Below, in pieces: positions 38,280 through 49,300 of a DNA stretch of 64,000 nt. The position numbers and the translations under genes were made by a program. Source of the stretch: Pogona vitticeps (taxonomy: Eukaryota; Chordata; Lepidosauria; Squamata; Agamidae). A model generated the notes under the pieces. It was not told where the DNA came from and made no database searches. It worked only from the letters and a program-made list of their open reading frames with translations. The DNA lies in assembly GCF_051106095.1 (NCBI RefSeq), contig NC_135785.1:184557045-184621044 (forward strand), in the 5' to 3' direction. How positions within the stretch are numbered: position 1 is the first letter of the stretch; every line of letters begins with the position of its first letter.

Positions 38280-39882
38280 CCACTTTATTTTAGCAAATAG
38301 TTGTGGGAAACTATCTTCTGCTAGGTATCTTCTGGGTGCCTCAGCAAAACAAGTATGAGGTGTTTATTAGTCTTTCTCAGAATGCTTCATATAATGTGCA
38401 CAAGTCAAACCGTTTGTCATTTCAGTCATAAGGCTGCTGCCATTTTATTCAAAAGCACTGTTGCAGTGAATGTGTGCTGCACTGCCCTCAAGGGAACACG
38501 AATTGGGCAGGATATAACTTAACAAAGGGCAAGGAGCATACTGTTCATGACATAGCGTGCCAGAGTTCCATCGGTGCAGGCAGCGCAGTTTTGCCTGTCA
38601 GCATGGAGCTTTGTTCCATAATTGGCAGATTAAGTTTCCTCCAGCAAGCATATTAGGGTGTGACTAATATTCACCTCAGAACATTCTATCAAAAAAAAAA
38701 ACAACCCATCAGTGGTTGCAGCATTAGGGAAAAACCCTTGAAATTTATGCTAAAACCTGATAAACAAGGTCTTTTACTAAAAAACAAAAAACACGTTCAC
38801 AAACAAAACATTAATCTAGATAATTATTTTTTAAAAAGCCATCTTCAGGCACAATAAAACATGGAGGTTCTCTGCTGTGGACAAAGAGAAGGAAAGCATC
38901 CCAATGCACCACCCATCCTTCTCTGTTACTATTCCTGTTGTCTCCAGGGCAGGTGACCCTCTACTGTGTCCAAGAGGCCATTCATGCAACACAGAACTCC
39001 GTAGAAGAAGGAGCAAGTATTGGGCTGTTCCACTCTTTCTTGCCCTCCCTCCTCATATGCAGTGACGACATGCGTAATAATGTCTGAGAAGGGGTAATAT
39101 TAATTCATAAAGCCAAAGTCATGTCCCCCAACATACAGGGGCCTTGGGGAAGAAAAAATTACATTCCACTTGGTGGTATAATGCAGTGGTAGTTTTTAAT
39201 GATTTGTGGCATGAGGAAGAGGATTCACAATTGTGCTCACCATTCAGTCACTCCAACATGAAGTGATACACAATGTGCATAATATATCCATTTTTTTTCA
39301 CCTATTGGATTTATAGCCCCTCTATCAAACAAAACTGCATGGTGACTTTGCAAAGAGTCTCTGCAGATGAATTGTAAGTGTTACTATTGTGTTACCTGTG
39401 CTCTGTCCACAGTGATATAACTGGGGGAAAACCTGACTTAGTAAGCTTTGCAAGAATAAAATGGATGTATACTCACCTAATAAGCATGGGAAGCACAAAC
39501 TATGTTGACAGTTCTCATACATCCACAGTAATTGACTTTTTTCACACCATCTACCCACCACGCAAAGTAAACATGTTATGACTAGTGGCTAATCTCAGGA
39601 TTAGCTGAACTTTGTGTTTCCGGGCTTTGTGGCTTATAACTGAGGAAAGCTTTATTCCGGAATCCTGCTCTAAAACATTTGAGTTGCTTTTTATCACACC
39701 ACCTTCCATGACAACTTGTGTAACCTCCTTTTCACCCGTTTCTTCAGCTTCTTATCCACATACCAAATGCTGTTGAAAGCAGCTAAATTGCATCTAGCCT
39801 ATAACTATGATAACTAGATCCATTGTGAGATTCAATGGCTGAAATCCCATTGCTTAGTGTAATAAGTCACAGCTAGAGCAGG
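38280..39882. other. intergenic, nothing recognised
   Basis: This is the upstream flank of CLTRN as far as the BovB insertion. No exon of CA5B or any other gene was recognised. Confidence 0.5.
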
Positions 39883-41580
39883 AAAATTGGACATATTAGA
39901 GGAACATTTTGCGCAAAGATGAACATGATAAAAGACAAAAATGGAAGGGACCTAACAGAAGCAGAAGACGTCAAGAAGAGGTGGCAAGAATACACAGAGG
40001 AATTATATCAGAAAGATTTGGATATCCCGGACAACCCAGACAATGTAGTTGCTGACCTTGAGCCAGACATCCTGGAGAGTGAAGTCAAGTGGGCCTTAGA
40101 AAGCCTGGCTAACAACAAGGCCAGTGGAGGTGATGGCATTCCAGTTGAACTATTTAAAATCTTGAAAGATGATGCTGTTAAGGTGCTACATTCAATATGC
40201 CAGCAAGTTTGGAAAACTCAACAGTGGCCAGAGGATTGGAAAAGATCAGTCTACATCCCAATCCCAAAGAAAGGCAGTGCCAAAGAATGCTCCAACTACC
40301 GTACAATTGCACTCATTTCGCACGCTAGCAAGGTTATGCTCAAAATCCTACAAGGTAGGCTTCAGCAGTATGTGGACCGAGAACTCCCAGAAGTACAAGC
40401 TGGATTCCGAAGAGGCAGAGGAACTCGAGACCAAATTGCTAACTTGCGCTGGATTATGGAGAAAGCCAGAGAGTTCCAGAAAAATATCTACTTCTGCTTC
40501 ATTGACTATGCGAAAGCCTTTGACTGTGTGGACCACAGCAAACTATGGCAAGTTCTTAAAGAAATGGGAGTGCCTGACCACTTTATCTGTCTCCTGAGAA
40601 ACCTATATGTGGGACAGGAAGCAACAGTTAGAACTGGTCATGGAACAACTGAGTGGTTCAAAATTGGGAAAGGAGTACGGCAAGGCTGTATATTGTCCCC
40701 CAGCTTATTTAACTTGTATGCAGAATACATCATGTGGAAGGCTGGACTGGAGGAATCCCAAACTGGAATTAAGATTGCCGGAAGAAATATCAACAACCTC
40801 CGATATGCAGATGATACCACTCTGATGGCAGAAAGTGAGGAGGAATTAAAGAACCTTGTAATGAGAGTGAAAGAGGAGAGTGCAAAAAACAGTCTGAAAC
40901 TCAACATCAAAAAAACTAAGATCATGGCCACTGGTCCCATCACCTCCTGGGAAATAGAAGGGGAAGATATGGAGGCAGTGACAGATTTTACTTTCTTGGG
41001 CTCCATGATCACTGCAGATGGAGACAGCAGCCCTGAAATTAAAATGCGCCTTCTTCTTGGGAGGAAAGCGATGACAAATCTTGACAGCATCTTGAAAAGC
41101 AGAGACATCACCTTGCCAACAAAAGTCCGAATAGTCAAAGCTATGGTTTTTCCTGTCGTGATGTATGGAAGTGAGAGCTGGACCATAAAGAAAGCAGACC
41201 ACCGAAGAATTGATGCCTTTGAATTGTGGTGCTGGAGGAGGCTCTTGAGAATCCCCTGGACTGCAAGGAGAACAAACCTATCAGTTCTAAAGGAAATCAA
41301 CCCTGAATGCTCACTTGAAGGACAGATCCTGAAGCTGAGGCTCCAGTACTTTGGCCATCTCATGAGAAGAAAAGAGTCCTTGGAAAAAACCTTGATGTTA
41401 GGAAGGTGTGATGGCAAGAGGAGAAGGGGACGACCGAGGATGAGATGGCTGGACAGTGTCTGCGAAGCAACCAACATGAACCTGACACAACTCCGGGAGG
41501 CAGTAGAAGACAGGAGGGCCTGGCGTGCTCTGGTCCATGGGGTCACAAAGAGTCGGACACGACTAAACGACTAAACACAC
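39883..41580 (+). mobile_element. BovB (RTE clade) LINE, 5' truncated
   Basis: An 8-bp direct repeat AGAGCAGG (39875-39882 and 41581-41588) brackets the copy. It starts just upstream of the reverse-transcriptase half and ends with the family terminus CGACTAAACGACTAAACACA. The endonuclease half is missing. Confidence 0.93.
39919..41574 (+). CDS. BovB reverse transcriptase fragment, 551 open codons
   Basis: The frame encodes the C-terminal half of the BovB protein. It opens MNMIKDKNGRDLTEAEDVKK and shows NKASGGDGIP, the RT blocks CSNYRTIALIS, GFRRGRGTRDQ, FIDYAKAFDCVDH and GVRQGCILSPSLFNLY, and a catalytic YADDTTLMAES. The C-terminal part has YGSESWTIKK, WCWRRLLRIPW and LQYFGHLMRR, and ends HGVTKSRTRLND, which is very like the ruminant BovB terminus. 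The N-terminal endonuclease is absent, so this copy cannot be autonomous. The lack of stops over 551 codons suggests recent insertion. A 302-codon frame on the opposite strand is a shadow of this one. Confidence 0.95.
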   Translation: MNMIKDKNGRDLTEAEDVKKRWQEYTEELYQKDLDIPDNPDNVVADLEPDILESEVKWALESLANNKASGGDGIPVELFKILKDDAVKVLHSICQQVWKTQQWPEDWKRSVYIPIPKKGSAKECSNYRTIALISHASKVMLKILQGRLQQYVDRELPEVQAGFRRGRGTRDQIANLRWIMEKAREFQKNIYFCFIDYAKAFDCVDHSKLWQVLKEMGVPDHFICLLRNLYVGQEATVRTGHGTTEWFKIGKGVRQGCILSPSLFNLYAEYIMWKAGLEESQTGIKIAGRNINNLRYADDTTLMAESEEELKNLVMRVKEESAKNSLKLNIKKTKIMATGPITSWEIEGEDMEAVTDFTFLGSMITADGDSSPEIKMRLLLGRKAMTNLDSILKSRDITLPTKVRIVKAMVFPVVMYGSESWTIKKADHRRIDAFELWCWRRLLRIPWTARRTNLSVLKEINPECSLEGQILKLRLQYFGHLMRRKESLEKTLMLGRCDGKRRRGRPRMRWLDSVCEATNMNLTQLREAVEDRRAWRALVHGVTKSRTRLND

Positions 41581-41635
41581 AGAGCAGGCCCAGTGGAATT
41601 TGGTGAGTCAGCTCTTCCATAAGTTCCATTCATCA

Positions 41636-41700
41636 TCATCATCATCATCATAGAACTACAGAGCTGGAAGGGACCTATGGATCATTGAGTCCAGCCATTG
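41636..41700 (-). repeat. CR1 LINE 3' end (inverted)
   Basis: ATCATAGAACTACAGAGCTG followed by GAAGGGACC and GTCCAGCC is the antisense of the CR1 terminus. The ATC triplet run at 41632-41651 is probably the expanded 3' tail. Confidence 0.75.
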
Positions 41701-41785
41701 TCAAGGAGGCACAGTACAGAAGTGAAGTCCCAACCTCTGGCTCTGCAGCCAGATGCCTAAACTACTAAGCTATCTAGCAGCTCAC
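41700..41785 (-). repeat. tRNA-derived SINE head (inverted)
   Basis: On the minus strand it reads AGCTTAGTAGTTTAGGCATC followed by GGCTGCAGAGCCAGAGGTTG, the head of the SINE family seen at 16437-16677. Confidence 0.65.
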
Positions 41786-43474
41786 CTGGCAATTCAATGG
41801 GCCTACTCTTGTTGCAACTTGATGTACTAAACACCGAATTCCAGCCATTCTATTTTAGCAGTTTTTAAATGTTATTAAAATAAGAACAGTCTGCTTATAA
41901 TACTTCCTGCTGCATAAGCCAGTCAAAGAATTGGATTATTAAGAATTGCTCAGGAGACTTTTCTTCTTAAATAGGACTTTTTGTTCTATGTACCCTTGCT
42001 TAGGTTAGTAAGTTTTCTCATTGCACTTGCTCTGCGCCTGCCTTGATTCATCTGATGTCACAATGTTATTCTTATTCATGTTTGGCCAAGTGGATAAATT
42101 ATGACATGGGGTGATCAGTATCACACTGTAGTGCATCAAGACAAAGATATTTCTATAGTTTTGCATGTGGACGAGATACTTAAGTTTAAAGAATGGGGTA
42201 GTGTATACTTATGAAGCTCTTATGTGTTCTTTGAAAGAATAATAGAGACATAAATGCAACACACAGTGTTTCCTGTATGAATATCACTGTACACTGTATT
42301 CAGTACTTTAACTCAGATTAGGATTTACAAAAATAAAGCTGAGATGTACATTCTATTATACATTCACCTCTGATTAACTGTTTTTAGCTTTGATTAACTT
42401 ATAGCGTCTGCAAGAAATTAAAAAAAAAACTTCTTGGAACATTTAAGGACAATTTTGCAAAATATCTTCTGTGGCCTTTTTAATGTCTTTAAAGTGGGAA
42501 GTGCCAGAACTGCCAAAAAGTTACTGAAATATAAGTTAATTAACAGCTACACTCAGACTTAAACCTGTGGTGTCTTGAAAAATTAACTGTTTCAAATTCT
42601 GGGGGAGTTAATCACTACTCCTTTGAACTAAAAATTAACTTCTCTCACGCACACAAAATATATGAAACTATTACTGTCACTAATCAGTCACAGAAAGGAG
42701 ACTAAAGGTTTTTGAGATATGTTTCCAATAAGGTGCTTGATCTTTTCTATTGGCTTTTCCTTATCTGCTAAGGTGATTGATGGTGGGGGCACAGGAAACT
42801 TGGAATCGATTTCCAGTGTTTTAAAAAAACTGATTTGGTCAAAGCTAAGAAGGGATTTAGCTTTTCTTCTATCTGCTCATGTTAAACAGTTCGGCTTCAA
42901 TGGAATTTATAACATGTATAATTCCTAAAATTATTCTAAAGCTTTCTTTAAAATACACTGTAACTACAGTATCTTTGTTCCTGCCACATAAGTGATCTGT
43001 TTTGCTCAAAGTAGGGCTAGAGGCAGAATTTCTACAAGAATTCATGTCCTCTCCACTACCAAGCATGGAGAACGGCCATTCCTAGAAGTAACACATACAT
43101 TATGAAATCTGTTTGGCACCTAATGAATCTAATCTAATTACCAGCACAATTCTGAATGCCCAAGACGCCCCAATGCTAGCTGAAACTATGTAGAATACAA
43201 ATCCCTCTCAGTGAACAAACACTAAAAAGGACTTAGAATACTATCCTGGCCTTACATTATGCTGGCATTGCAGCTATGTCCTTGGGCTGGAAGAGGTTTG
43301 AATCTGGCATACCACAGTTCCTCTACTACTGCAATGTCTTCTCTGCCCCCTTCTCTGCTTTTTTAGCTGTTCTGCCAACAAATCACTTTGTCATATGATT
43401 CCTACCAATCAGCCTGAAAAAGGGCACTTCTGCTACTGTAGGAGATGCATGCCTCCTCATCCTAGCCCCGTATA
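41786..43474. other. intergenic, nothing recognised
   Basis: AT-rich intergenic DNA without coding similarity. I looked here for CA5B exons and saw none. Confidence 0.5.
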
Positions 43475-43971
43475 CAGTGGTGCCTTGACTTATGAACATC
43501 TTGACTTGTGACCAATTTGAGTTACAACCAGCTCCGGTCGCAAAATTTTGCTTTGACTTGTGACCGGTGACTTGAGATACGACTGCAATGTCTCTCTCTC
43601 GCCTCTCTCTTTTTGTGCCTAAAAGCACAAACCTTTGTCTGAGGGGTCTGTGTACTCCAGTGATGACATTCTTTCTTTCCTCTTTTCCAATTGTTCAATT
43701 CCTCCCTCCTTTCCTGCCCTTTTTTAACCTTAGAGGTCATCCTATGCTAAAAAAACACCTCTCCCCTTAGTGGACGGATTAACTGCTTTTGCATTAGTTC
43801 CTATGGGAACTAATGCTTTGAGATACAACCAGTGCCTTGGGACACGACCTATTGGACAGATTAATCACGTTTTATTGTATTCCTATGGGGAATGGTGCTT
43901 TGAGTTATGACCAACTTGAGTTACGACCATCATCCCGGAATGAATTAAGTTTGCAACTGAAGGCACCACTG
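43475..43971. mobile_element. Tigger-like non-autonomous DNA transposon, 497 bp
   Basis: Terminal inverted repeats CAGTGGTGCCTTGACTTA (left) and, on the opposite strand of the right end, CAGTGGTGCCTTCAG, are flanked by TA duplications. The subterminal words GACTTGTGACC and GAGTTACGACC recur in both orientations. There is no transposase frame. Confidence 0.88.
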
Positions 43972-44029
43972 TAGCAGGTAAATTTCTTGAGTCAGCACTA
44001 TCTGCCTATCATATTTGTTGTGATGTGCC

Positions 44030-44890
44030 ATTAAATTGCTTCTGAGTTGTTATTGTTGTTATATGCCATCAAGTTGATTCCACCTGTGAATTAATGACCA
44101 CCAAAAGCTCCTATCATTAATAGCCCTACTCAGATCTTATAAACTCAAGGACGTGGCTCCCTTTATTGAGTCAATCCATCTCATATTCAGTTTTCCTCTT
44201 TTTTTTTGTCTTCAACTTTTTCTAGCATTATTGTCTATTCCATTGTATCTTATCTTCTCATGATGTGCCCAAAGTTAATTCACTTTTGCTTCTAGAGAGA
44301 GTTCAGGCTTGATTTGACTGATAATATCTCTAGTTTCAATCTTCTGCTTCATGGTCAATTGATTTAGTAATGCAAATTTGTTTTTTATATGGACTTACTC
44401 TTCATCAGAAATGTTACTTAAATCTGTGTCATTTGGATACCTTTTTTGCATCCTCCTTCAGTCTTACTCTAGTTTTTTATATTAGCATTTCATGGTCTTT
44501 CATCTGCTCTCCGTTTTATATTGGCAGCAATAATACAACTTATCCATCTACCAGTTTCAATTATGTAATCTATTTGATCTCTGCATTGGCTATCTAGTGA
44601 TGTACATGTGTACAGCTGTCTGTTCAGTTGCCTGAAACATGTATTTGCAATAAACAGTTATTAGGTGTAGAGAATTCAACAAACTCTCCTGCTTCGTTTC
44701 TGACTCCTAAGCCAAATTCTCCAACAATTGTTGGTTTTACTTTATTTTCTATCCCTTTGTTCCAGTTGCTTGCAATTATCAGCGCATCCTGTTTGTCCGT
44801 GTGGTCAGTTTCCTCCTGGTTAGTGCATAAAAGCTTTGGAATTCTTCTTTAATAGCATCTATAGTTGGAGCAGACTTGGGTGATAACTAA
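44030..44890 (-). mobile_element. old RTE/BovB-like LINE remnant
   Basis: Read on the minus strand, the right part resembles the RTE endonuclease region and the left part (CTTCTCATGATGTGCCCAAAG at 44255-44275) parallels the BovB TCTCATGAGATGGCCAAAG segment. It is heavily diverged and internally shortened. The family assignment is by sequence order only. Confidence 0.45.
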
Positions 44891-44904
44891 GCAGACAGTA
44901 TTCA

Positions 44905-45045
44905 AAGAAGTAGTTGTGTTAGTCTGTGAAAGCATATCAGACAAATAAAGAAAAAAAGCAATAAAAACATTGCAGCACCTTAAAGACTAGGTACTAAGTT
45001 TTAATGTGAGCTTTTGTGGAACAAGTCCACTTCACCAGACATACA
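44905..45045. repeat. interspersed repeat of the GTGTTAGTC family
   Basis: TAGTTGTGTTAGTCTGTGAA, CAGCACCTTAAAGACTA and GAGCTTTTGTGGAACAAGTC form a pattern common in reptile genomes; a second copy is at 35995-36130. Confidence 0.6.
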
Positions 45046-46049
45046 AGTGAGGCAATATGACTGCCATAGCCATGTATAAATATGACAGTCATGTATAGTC
45101 TCATTCTTATGTCTGAGGAACTGGATTTGTTCTAAGAATGCTAACATTAAATTATAGTAGCTAGTCCTTTGCATGCTGCAACATTTTATTTCTCTGTTAT
45201 TGTTTGTTTGTTGTTGCTTTGTTTGTTAAGCTAATAGGTTTTCCAAGAAGTCTGAATGATATTATTTGGTCAAACTTATGGCTTTCGAAGGTTTTCAAGG
45301 TATGTGAGCTATTCAGACTGGTTTATGAGGGACAACCTCCTGTGAGTATCTATGTGTAGGCAGGGATTTCCAGCCAGGTCTTCACAGTCATAGTTCAATA
45401 CTCTGTCCACCATAGCACACTGGCTCTCATTTTACATCCCGGGTGTAGCTCGAAGCTTTGGAGAGCAGTGAACAACAACTCTTTAATATTTATTACCTGG
45501 TATGTTGCAATGTCACATTGTACACTGGGCTTCAAGCTGAGAAAATACAAGTGGCCCTGCTAGCTTTCTATCCTTACACTTCTGGTTCAGTCTGGGAAGA
45601 GCAACAAGAGGGCACTGCAATATATGTGTTGCACATTTTATTGTAGATCAACAAGGAGTCCAACCAAGATTTTCCTCTTATAAAGCAGCCACCAGTTTGC
45701 AGCCAAGGTGAATTTATTTAAATTATCCATATCGTCTTCTAAACTCAGTCCAAATCTTGTATCTGGTTGCAGGGAAATGCCTCATGGCCTGGTGACATGC
45801 ATGCAGATGGTTGATTTTTATTTAAAAGTTGAAAAACTAAGATAAATATAATAAATAAAAATAAAAACATCAGACAATGATCTGAGATGAGTGGATAAGA
45901 TCTTGTTCTTTCCAGTGCCATTTCTGCAGTGTATGCGACTGGGGGGAAGATGGCAACTCAGCATCCTTGCAAAATTCCCAGCTCTCTCATTCACCAAAGA
46001 AGAAATAAGCAGACTGTAAAGAAATGTAACATGCATATCTTCGTCCCAT
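45046..46049. other. intergenic upstream of ZRSR2
   Basis: Mostly unrecognised. A decayed inverted SINE head probably lies at 45370-45436 (it ends CATAGCACACTGGCTCTC). Confidence 0.45.
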
Positions 46050-46300
46050 CGCTATGCCCCCCGGTAGCGAAACCCCTTTCTTTTTAACGAAAGAATGGCA
46101 AACTTCTCAGTTTTTTCAGCGACAGGAAGTGATGGCGTTGGAAGGTCTTTCGACTTCTTATATTTATGTTCCATTCGCAGCTCTCTGATTTGTTGCTCCG
46201 GTAACTGAAACAGCTTCCTCTTTGCACCGGAAGTGTCCTCATGGCACGTCCTGTTGCTTTGTATCACGTGACCACCCTGGAAGCCTTGTGTAAGATGGCG
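46050..46300 (+). promoter_or_regulatory. ZRSR2: ZRSR2 promoter, GC-rich and TATA-less
   Basis: CpG-bearing sequence around the first exon continues to about 46560. It holds an ETS/GABP site ACCGGAAGTG (46226-46235), a palindromic E-box TCACGTGA (46264-46271, extended to TCACGTGAC) and a YY1-type AAGATGGCGGC (46293-46303) overlapping the start codon. There is no TATA box. This is a housekeeping promoter layout; the first transcribed base is not determined. Confidence 0.7.
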
Positions 46301-46350
46301 GCGCCCGTGTCGGAACCAGTCGTAGATGGGGAGGGGTCGATAAAATTGAG
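46295..46350 (+). CDS. ZRSR2: ZRSR2 exon 1
   Basis: 56 bp encoding [18 protein letters not shown] plus two bases. Donor GTAAGA. The start ATG is embedded in AAGATGGCGGC, a good initiation context and a YY1 motif. Confidence 0.9.
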
Positions 46351-49300
46351 GTAAGACGGGGCCTGCTGTGGGACGTGGTAAGGGAACATCGGTTGTCAGG
46401 AGGGGATGCGGAAGTAATGTTGGTTTCCCCGACGCTCTAGTTCTTTCTCGTTGCGCTTTGGGGGTTGGGGGGGATCCAAACGGAAAGCGCTGCTACCGAG
46501 ACGGGTAGGAAAGAGGAGAGGTGGGCAGGTGGCGGGTGCCAGCCTCGGCGCGGTTTCCGCTGTTTAAGCTGCGTATACACCATAAATGCCTCAGGTTAGA
46601 TAACTTTATTTTTGGAGGCAACGCATGGGGAGAGAAGGCGGGAACCGGACAGATGTGGCTTGTAGGAAACCTGAAGGGTAGAAGAATGAATAGGCAAGTT
46701 CGAACACAGAACTATAGATGAGAAATAAGATGGCAAGCGTTTCAGCGGCAGTGAATCTAAGACATGGCTTTATGCACTTGACGGAACTGCAGAATTGTCG
46801 AACCCCTTTAAAGAAAGGCCTCTGATCCAATTCGTACTTTCCTCTTTTCCTCTCCCCTCTTGTAAAGCTTATTATCATGTTATCCTAAAATTATGTTTTG
46901 CATCAGGATATTAATATTCTAATTCAACCTGTTTCAGTCCAGTAAAAAAACATGTCAGTTTAGCTGTCCTCAGCCATCTTGGATAATTAGAACTGCTTTT
47001 AGCCAGATGATGGTATGCTGAATCTAAACAGTTGTTAGCTTAGTTATGGTGCAGATTATTTAGGACTATCCTGACATTTGTTCCAGAATAGTTATTGTGA
47101 CTTTGGGCTGAAAGGCCTTTGAATGTAGTGTAACTCAGATCTTCCCCACTTTTCTCCTTCTCCATCTCATCCCCCCCCCTTTTTTTTGGCTCTTTGGCCA
47201 GCTGACTTCAGCCAGTGCAAAAGTTGTGCACTCAGATCGGAGATAAGTGAGCATCAGGGGTTAGACTGGCATAAGAGGCTTCTGCTTGTTTCAGACTCAC
47301 TTCAACCAGTGTATCTTTGAATTTTGCTTTTCAAATAAGAAAAAAGTGGGTATTTGTCTGTCAAGAGCTGAGAAATTATGAATTACTCTAAAAACAGATG
47401 GATTTTTCTGTCTTCAGCCACAAGAAGTACAGAGCACTTTTGAAAAAAGAGAAACGAAAGAAAAAGAGACAAGCATTGGCAAGACTGAGAGATTCAGGTA
47501 AAAATTTTCTTACCATATGTAAAGACACTGAAAATGTGAGCTGTATTTCTGTTACCAGTAAACACCTGAGCTGTCAGTATTGACTATTTTGAAAAAGTGA
47601 ATTAATTTTCCACCTGTTTCCTAAATTGTTTTAATCATTCATATATCAAAATCAACATAAGTCAAACAGAATTTATGAGTTTTGTAATATCAGTACAAAC
47701 ATTCATGTAGGTACAGAAGATACCTGAAATATATAGGCCAAGCATCACTTTCCACACGAGAGAGAAGTATCAGCGAGTTTGGAAAATCTCTGTATTTGGT
47801 AAAAAAAATTTAGGGGAAAGGGAATAGGCTAAATAAGTACTGTGTTTGCTTAGTGACTGCTGGGAGGAGGGGAAGTGGAAAATTGAGAAGGGAAAACAGA
47901 ACGGAGACTTGATTCCACAACTGAAATTAGAACATTTTGTAACATTTTCTTGAAGTTACCAGTGTTAATAATTTTATAATGAAATTGTATCATAGATTGC
48001 CGTGGTTTCTGTAACTTGAATACACGGTTTAGGGTTATTTGGAGTATCAAATAAGCCTTGGAAGCATAGTTTGCATCTCCAACTATTGGACATGCTTTCA
48101 CTGTTTATTAAACGCTGCAGTCTCTTGAATGGGATCCATGTTTGGGAAGTCTGATTTATGGTTCATTCACCATGACAAAATGTACATAATTCTTTAAAAT
48201 AAGAAAGCCCCCCCTTTTTGTCAGAGAAAGCAGATGAACATGAACATATTTCTGAAGAAAATGCAGATGATGATGAAGAAAAACTTGAAGAGGAAAGGTA
48301 AATTAAAAAGTGCAATATATGATTGGCAGCCCAGTTGTCTGAATGTTTACTATGGAAGTGAGTGTCTCTGGGTGTCACTTCCAGGAGAGGGGGATTAGGA
48401 CTCCATCTTAGTGTCCAATATGAAAGGATTGTGGCTTTAGAATATTTCCCCTGTCCACAGGTAGGCAGTGGGATAGCTATAGCATGCCTGCACACACAGT
48501 TTACTGTTAAAAGCCATTCTTTTTTCTTTTAGTTTTTAATCAGATAGGCAGGAGTATTTAAATGTAAAATGCTAAATTTTATCTGCCTTCTATATTTATT
48601 TCCTTAATATGTTGAGGCTCGCTGGATAGCTCAGTGGTTTAGGTATCTGGCTGTGGAGCCAGAGGTTGGGAATTCAATTTCCCACTGTGTCTCCCAGGAG
48701 AAGAGACAGCTTGTTTAGCCTTGGGCAAGCTGCACAGTCTCAGGGTGTCCTCAGAAAAAGGGAATGGGAAACCACTTCTGAGTATACATTACCTGAAAAA
48801 CCCCCAGAAAGGTTACCATAAGTCAGAATTGACTTGCTGGCATGTGGTGATTATTATTAACATGTAGCATCCTTATATATACTTAGAAACATTACCAACA
48901 AGTAACAGTGATGGTCAGGTGAAAGTTTATGCTCCATTTAAAAATAGTCCTGGGCACCCAAACGGGAAGTAAGAGAGAGATTCCAGTGTCTGATAGGGAG
49001 GGGAGCTCAGTGATGGCAGTGAGGAAGCAGGTGGAAGTCCGGGCGCAATTAAGAGGAGGAGGAGGAATGACGACTGTGTGACCCAACAGGGTGGGAGACA
49101 TGAGACTTGAATGAAGTGGAATGATGAGTGCCTTCCCATTACATAGGAACAAGTGGGGAGACCACAATAGCATGAACACTACTGTGGAGAGCAACAGGAA
49201 GGGTTAGTTGTGGATGTGGGGAAGATACCTTTGGGTTCAAAGTTGTAGGTTTATATTTGGATGTTTAGCCCATACTTGCTGTGTTTTCAGGTTCTTAAAT

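Noticed and set aside
40638-41546. 302-codon minus-strand open frame
   Set aside because: It is the exact antisense of the BovB reverse-transcriptase frame and has no domain of its own.
46052-46267. 71-codon minus-strand open frame beginning inside the ZRSR2 promoter, a candidate divergent gene
   Set aside because: Its first codon is GTG, not ATG; the first ATG lies about 30 codons in. There is no recognisable homology, and the frame overlaps the promoter motifs.
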